Shown here piece by piece: positions 60,750 through 64,000 of a stretch of 64,000 nucleotides of DNA. The stretch's first letter is position 1, and every line of letters starts with the position of its first letter. The DNA lies in NCBI RefSeq assembly GCF_021556485.1, contig NZ_JAKGBW010000007.1, positions 62,001 through 126,000 of the forward strand, given 5' to 3'. The notes under the pieces are model-generated. The model was not told the origin of the DNA, did not search any database, and saw only the letters and a list, made by a program, of their open reading frames with translations. The position numbers and the translations under genes were made by a program. This DNA comes from Oceanobacillus alkalisoli. GTDB lineage: Bacteria; Bacillota; Bacilli; Bacillales; Amphibacillaceae.

Positions 60750-61961
60750 ATGATGAAAAAGAAAGATATCAACATTGGACTAATTGGATATAGCATGATG
60801 GGGAAAGCACATAGTAATGCTTACCGAGCGGCTCCATTCTACTTTGATCTTGATGTGAACCCAGTATTAAATACCATTGTGGGAAGAGATCCGGAAAAAA
60901 TTAAAAAGTCAGCAGCCAAGATGGGCTGGAAGAATCATTCGACAGATTGGCAAGATTTAATTGATGATCCAAGCATTGACGTGATTGATATTTCTTCACC
61001 GAACAATACACATAAAGAAATTGCGATTCGTGCAGCTGAGGCTGGGAAGCACGTATTTTGTGAAAAACCTTTATCCCTGACATTGCAGGAATCCAAGGAG
61101 ATGCTTGATGCAGTGAACAAACATAATGTCCTGCATATGGTTTGTCATAATTATCGTTTTGCCCCAGCGGTTCAATATGCGAAAAAGCTGATTGCTGAAG
61201 GTCGTTTGGGAAAAATCTACCATTTTCGAGCAACGTTTTTACAAGATTGGTTGATGAACCCGGAAGCACCGCTAACATGGCGTTTGCAAAAAGATATTTC
61301 TGGATCAGGAACATTAGGTGACTTAGGTATTCATATCATTGACTTGGCCCGTTTCTTAATCGGTGAATTCAGTGAAGTGACAGGTATGATGGATACATTC
61401 ATTAAACAGCGCCCACTTGGAACAATGACTGACACACTTCAATACGAAACGACGAGCAATGAATACGGAGAAGTAACGGTAGATGACGCAGCAGCATTTT
61501 TAGCGAGATTTGAAAACGGTGCCATGGGAACGTTTGAAGTTTCCCGCTTCTCGGCAGGTAATCGAGCAGGAAACCGTTTTGAAATTAATGGCGAATTTGG
61601 TTCAATCCGTTGGGATATGGAGAATATGAATAACTTGGAAGTGTACTTTACAAATGATGAAGAGGGGTTGCAAGGATTCCGTACGATTAACTGTACAGAG
61701 CATGTCCATCCATTTGCCGGTAACTACTGGCCAGCAGCACATATTCTCGGTTATGAGCACACATTCGTAAATATTATAAAAACATTCTTGGACGGGGTAG
61801 CGAAAGGGGAGTCACCTGAGCCTAATTTTAAAGATGGGGTGATGAACCAAGCAATTGTAGAAGCAGTAGAGCGCTCCAGTGAAACCAAATCCTGGGTATC
61901 TGTGAACGATGTTTTACAAGAAAATAATATTGAAAAACAAGATTTGATCCATCAATTGTAA
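60750..61961 (+). CDS. Gfo/Idh/MocA family NAD(P)-dependent oxidoreductase
   Basis: A 403-residue dehydrogenase. The N-terminal Rossmann fold (GLIGYSMMGKAHSNAY) and CEKPLSLT contain the catalytic lysine of the EKP motif. The C-terminal domain has GDLGIHIIDLARFL with the usual active-site histidine. It oxidises a hydroxyl of a sugar or polyol to a keto group. I start at the ATG nine bases inside the longest frame because AGGAGAGG would otherwise touch the start codon. It is the second gene of the operon. Confidence 0.87.
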   Translation: MMKKKDINIGLIGYSMMGKAHSNAYRAAPFYFDLDVNPVLNTIVGRDPEKIKKSAAKMGWKNHSTDWQDLIDDPSIDVIDISSPNNTHKEIAIRAAEAGKHVFCEKPLSLTLQESKEMLDAVNKHNVLHMVCHNYRFAPAVQYAKKLIAEGRLGKIYHFRATFLQDWLMNPEAPLTWRLQKDISGSGTLGDLGIHIIDLARFLIGEFSEVTGMMDTFIKQRPLGTMTDTLQYETTSNEYGEVTVDDAAAFLARFENGAMGTFEVSRFSAGNRAGNRFEINGEFGSIRWDMENMNNLEVYFTNDEEGLQGFRTINCTEHVHPFAGNYWPAAHILGYEHTFVNIIKTFLDGVAKGESPEPNFKDGVMNQAIVEAVERSSETKSWVSVNDVLQENNIEKQDLIHQL

Positions 61962-61973
61962 GGAGGAAAGACA

Positions 61974-62921
61974 ATGAGACAATTAAATTATGAATTTAAT
62001 GTTGGCATTGCAGCAATTAGTTGGGTAAACGATGATATCCCTGGCCTGGGAGACGAAACATCCATCGATGAGATCCTGAAAGAAATGAACGAACTGGGCT
62101 ATATTGCAACAGAAAAGGGTCGGACATTCCCGGACGATGAACAAGAATTGAAAGCATTATTAAATAAACATAATATGACACTAGCAAGCCAATTTGTCAG
62201 TGTCCTGTTCTCAGACCCAGCCCTTCACGATGAACAAATCGCCAACTTCCGCAAGCAAGCTGAATTTTTAAAAGCAATGGGTTGTGATTATGTAATCGTT
62301 TGTGAAATGGCTGGCTCCACACATTGGGACGCAAGAAATCCAGAACGGAGGACTCCGAAGGATCTATCGGAAGAAGAGTGGGATTCTCTAGCGAAAGGAT
62401 TAAATAAAGCTGGTGAAATTGCTAGGGAATATGGGATGCAACTAGTTTATCATGCGCATGCTGGAACGGTGATTGAGCAAAAAGAAGATGTGGATAAGTT
62501 AATGAAAATAACAGATGCACGCTACGTGAACTTATTGTTTGATAGTGGTCATGCTTTATATGGAAATTACGATCCCTATGAATTTTTAATAAACCACCTC
62601 GATCGCATTAAATATGTACATTATAAAGATGTGCGTCCAGAAGTATTGAAAGCTTGCCGTGCAGCAGGAAAGACATTCCGCGAAGAAGTAGTTGATGGTA
62701 TCTTTACTGTTCCAGGTGATGGTGTGATTGATTTCCAACCAATTATGAGAAAACTGATGGAGACAAATTATCATGGCTGGATCATAGTCGAGGCAGAACA
62801 AGATCCAGCGAAGGCTAATCCTTATGAATATGCAAAAAAAGCAATCGAATACTTACAACAAATAGAAGAGGAACTTGTACAAGAATTAACAAAGGGAAAA
62901 GGGGAATTCGCAAATGGCTAA
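61974..62921 (+). CDS. TIM-barrel sugar isomerase/dehydratase, IolE-like
   Basis: A 315-residue xylose-isomerase-like TIM-barrel protein. Metal-site elements are VCEMAG, YHAHAGT, LLFDSGHALYG, VHYKDVR and IIVEAEQD. The N-terminal GIAAISWVNDDIPGLG is very like the opening of IolE, 2-keto-myo-inositol dehydratase. It would act on the keto product of one of the adjacent dehydrogenases. AAGGAGG precedes the ATG. Its end overlaps the next gene by eight bases. Confidence 0.82.
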   Translation: MRQLNYEFNVGIAAISWVNDDIPGLGDETSIDEILKEMNELGYIATEKGRTFPDDEQELKALLNKHNMTLASQFVSVLFSDPALHDEQIANFRKQAEFLKAMGCDYVIVCEMAGSTHWDARNPERRTPKDLSEEEWDSLAKGLNKAGEIAREYGMQLVYHAHAGTVIEQKEDVDKLMKITDARYVNLLFDSGHALYGNYDPYEFLINHLDRIKYVHYKDVRPEVLKACRAAGKTFREEVVDGIFTVPGDGVIDFQPIMRKLMETNYHGWIIVEAEQDPAKANPYEYAKKAIEYLQQIEEELVQELTKGKGEFANG

Positions 62922-63921
62922 AGTAAAAGTAGGAATTTTAGGAGCAGGTTTTGCAGCGGGTTTACATGCAGATATTTTACAGGATGATGAGCGGGTAGAG
63001 ATTGTAGCAATTGCAGATCTTTATATTGATAAAGCGAAACAATTGGCAGATACGATTAAATATGATGTACAAGCAGTTGATTCACTCGATAAACTAATTG
63101 AATTAGGTGTTGATGCTGTTTATGTTACGACACCGAACACACTACACGTTGAAGCTGTTATTACTTGTCTGGAAAATAATATTCACGTATTCTCGGAAAA
63201 ACCGATGGCAACAACAATTGAAGGGGCACGTAAGATTCTCGATGCAACGAAAAAGTCAGAAGGAATATACAACTTAGGAATGAACCGTCGCTATGCCTAC
63301 GTTCATAAAGATATTAAAGAAAAAATTGAGAATAAAGAGCTTGCACCATATTCCGCACATATTAAGTTGAACCGAGGAGAATTACTGAATCCAGCTTGGA
63401 CAGCGAATCCGGATGTTACCGGTGGGTTCTTGTATGAAACGACAATCCATCAGCTTGACTTGCTCTCCTACTTCTTTGGAAAAATCAAGACGGTCAAATG
63501 TGAAGCGAGAAAGAGCTTGTCTGATACGCAATATGATGATTTTGTGATGATGTTCACGTTCGAATCGGGAACAATAGCAACGCTTATTTCTTCTGCCCAT
63601 TCTGGCTGGAGTTTCCCATTTGAATCTGTTGAAATCTACGGGGAATATTCTACCGTTGCGACGGAAGAGATTGAAACAATCCGTTATAGTAAAGGGCTTA
63701 ACAAGGAAGTGGAGAAACTAGATTACACGCAAGTAGCTTTTAAAGAAAAGTGCGGTTATGTAGAAGAAGATCGACTATTTATCGATGCAATCTTAAACGG
63801 TGAGGAACCACCAGTTAATGCGCAAGAGGCTTTTGAACTTACTTACCTGATTGAAAAAATTTATGAAAGTGCAGATACAGGAGAGACGATTCACTTTAAT
63901 CAAGAGGAGGTAAGTCAGTGA
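62914..63921 (+). CDS. Second Gfo/Idh/MocA oxidoreductase
   Basis: A 335-residue dehydrogenase: Rossmann GILGAGFAAGLHAD at residues 7-20, SEKPMAT with the catalytic lysine, and GGFLYETTIHQLDLLSYFFG with the active-site histidine. It is related to IolG/IolX/IolW-type inositol dehydrogenases but only moderately like the first dehydrogenase of the operon. It may act on another stereoisomer or reduce the keto compound back. It overlaps genes on both sides. Confidence 0.86.
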   Translation: MAKVKVGILGAGFAAGLHADILQDDERVEIVAIADLYIDKAKQLADTIKYDVQAVDSLDKLIELGVDAVYVTTPNTLHVEAVITCLENNIHVFSEKPMATTIEGARKILDATKKSEGIYNLGMNRRYAYVHKDIKEKIENKELAPYSAHIKLNRGELLNPAWTANPDVTGGFLYETTIHQLDLLSYFFGKIKTVKCEARKSLSDTQYDDFVMMFTFESGTIATLISSAHSGWSFPFESVEIYGEYSTVATEEIETIRYSKGLNKEVEKLDYTQVAFKEKCGYVEEDRLFIDAILNGEEPPVNAQEAFELTYLIEKIYESADTGETIHFNQEEVSQ

Positions 63922-64000
63922 AGTTTTCACTCTGCAGTTGGGTCTTTGGTGACTTAGCAATAGAAGATGTCATTCGCTTTGCTGCGAAGACGGGGTATGA
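63918..64000 (+). CDS. Start of a probable TIM-barrel sugar isomerase/epimerase (partial)
   Basis: A GTG start overlaps the stop of the preceding gene (GTGA), with GAGGAGG upstream. The 27 visible codons (MKFSLCSWVFGDLAIEDVIR) look like the first strand and helix of an AP-endonuclease-2-like isomerase. The gene runs out of the window. Confidence 0.65.
   Translation, partial: MKFSLCSWVFGDLAIEDVIRFAAKTGY

Overview
The window reads as chromosome of a low-GC, spore-forming member of the Bacillaceae. Gene content and order closely follow the Bacillus subtilis yun/yut/yum/yui and ytn/yto/ytp/ytx/acu regions. Many sodium-coupled systems are present: an NhaC antiporter, an NSS transporter with its small subunit, an SSS symporter and the MotPS stator. 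Together with the repeat types, these suggest a salt- or alkali-tolerant relative such as Oceanobacillus or Virgibacillus. The genus is an inference. No rRNA, tRNA, CRISPR array, prophage or transposase gene was seen.

Layout. 1-3.3 kb: gene end, MFS exporter, DUF3231 protein and metI behind a SAM riboswitch, all but the first on the minus strand. 3.7-12 kb: yunD-yunC-yunB, the NhaC and NSS(+MetS) transporters, lytH with a YhcN/YlaJ lipoprotein, and yutD. 12-19 kb: amidase, yutE with a SufR-like regulator, pgpA, yutH, the Fe-S genes yutI/yutM with yuzD, and a Crp/Fnr regulator. 19-28 kb: yumC, yumB, yuiB, proline dehydrogenase, ybaK, SSS symporter with partner, DUF4349 lipoprotein, ytnP and ytzB. 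28.7-32.8 kb: ytoP, a DUF84 gene, ytoQ and ytpPQR. 33.5-40 kb: sftA, nicotinate phosphoribosyltransferase, murC and ytxGH behind a SigB-type promoter. 40-51 kb: an FtsA-like ATPase, aroA, ccpA, motPS, a solitary MurE paralogue and acuABC. 51-57 kb: a class A PBP and T-box-controlled tyrS. 56.6-64 kb: a DeoR-HTH/NosL-like regulator with a His/Met-rich YtkA lipoprotein, a TauE-type permease, and a polyol/sugar operon cut by the window end.

The spaces between genes are unusually rich in dispersed non-coding repeats: (i) a 116-bp MITE-like palindrome, three near-identical copies; (ii) a ~500-bp GC-rich element with terminal inverted repeats, two copies in opposite orientation; (iii) a ~130-165-bp family, four copies; (iv) a ~270-310-bp family, two opposed copies; and (v) a single structured GC-rich block at 37.0 kb.

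Most genes are housekeeping and conserved in Bacillaceae. The least described parts are the putative metal-responsive DeoR/NosL + YtkA pair (56.6-58.0 kb), the solitary MurE paralogue with a DNPK specificity loop, the FtsA-like ATPase with a beta-grasp-like tail, the SufR-like regulator with one cluster cysteine replaced and a dyad over its promoter, and the repeat families. Family names come from recognising sequence by eye; no search was run.
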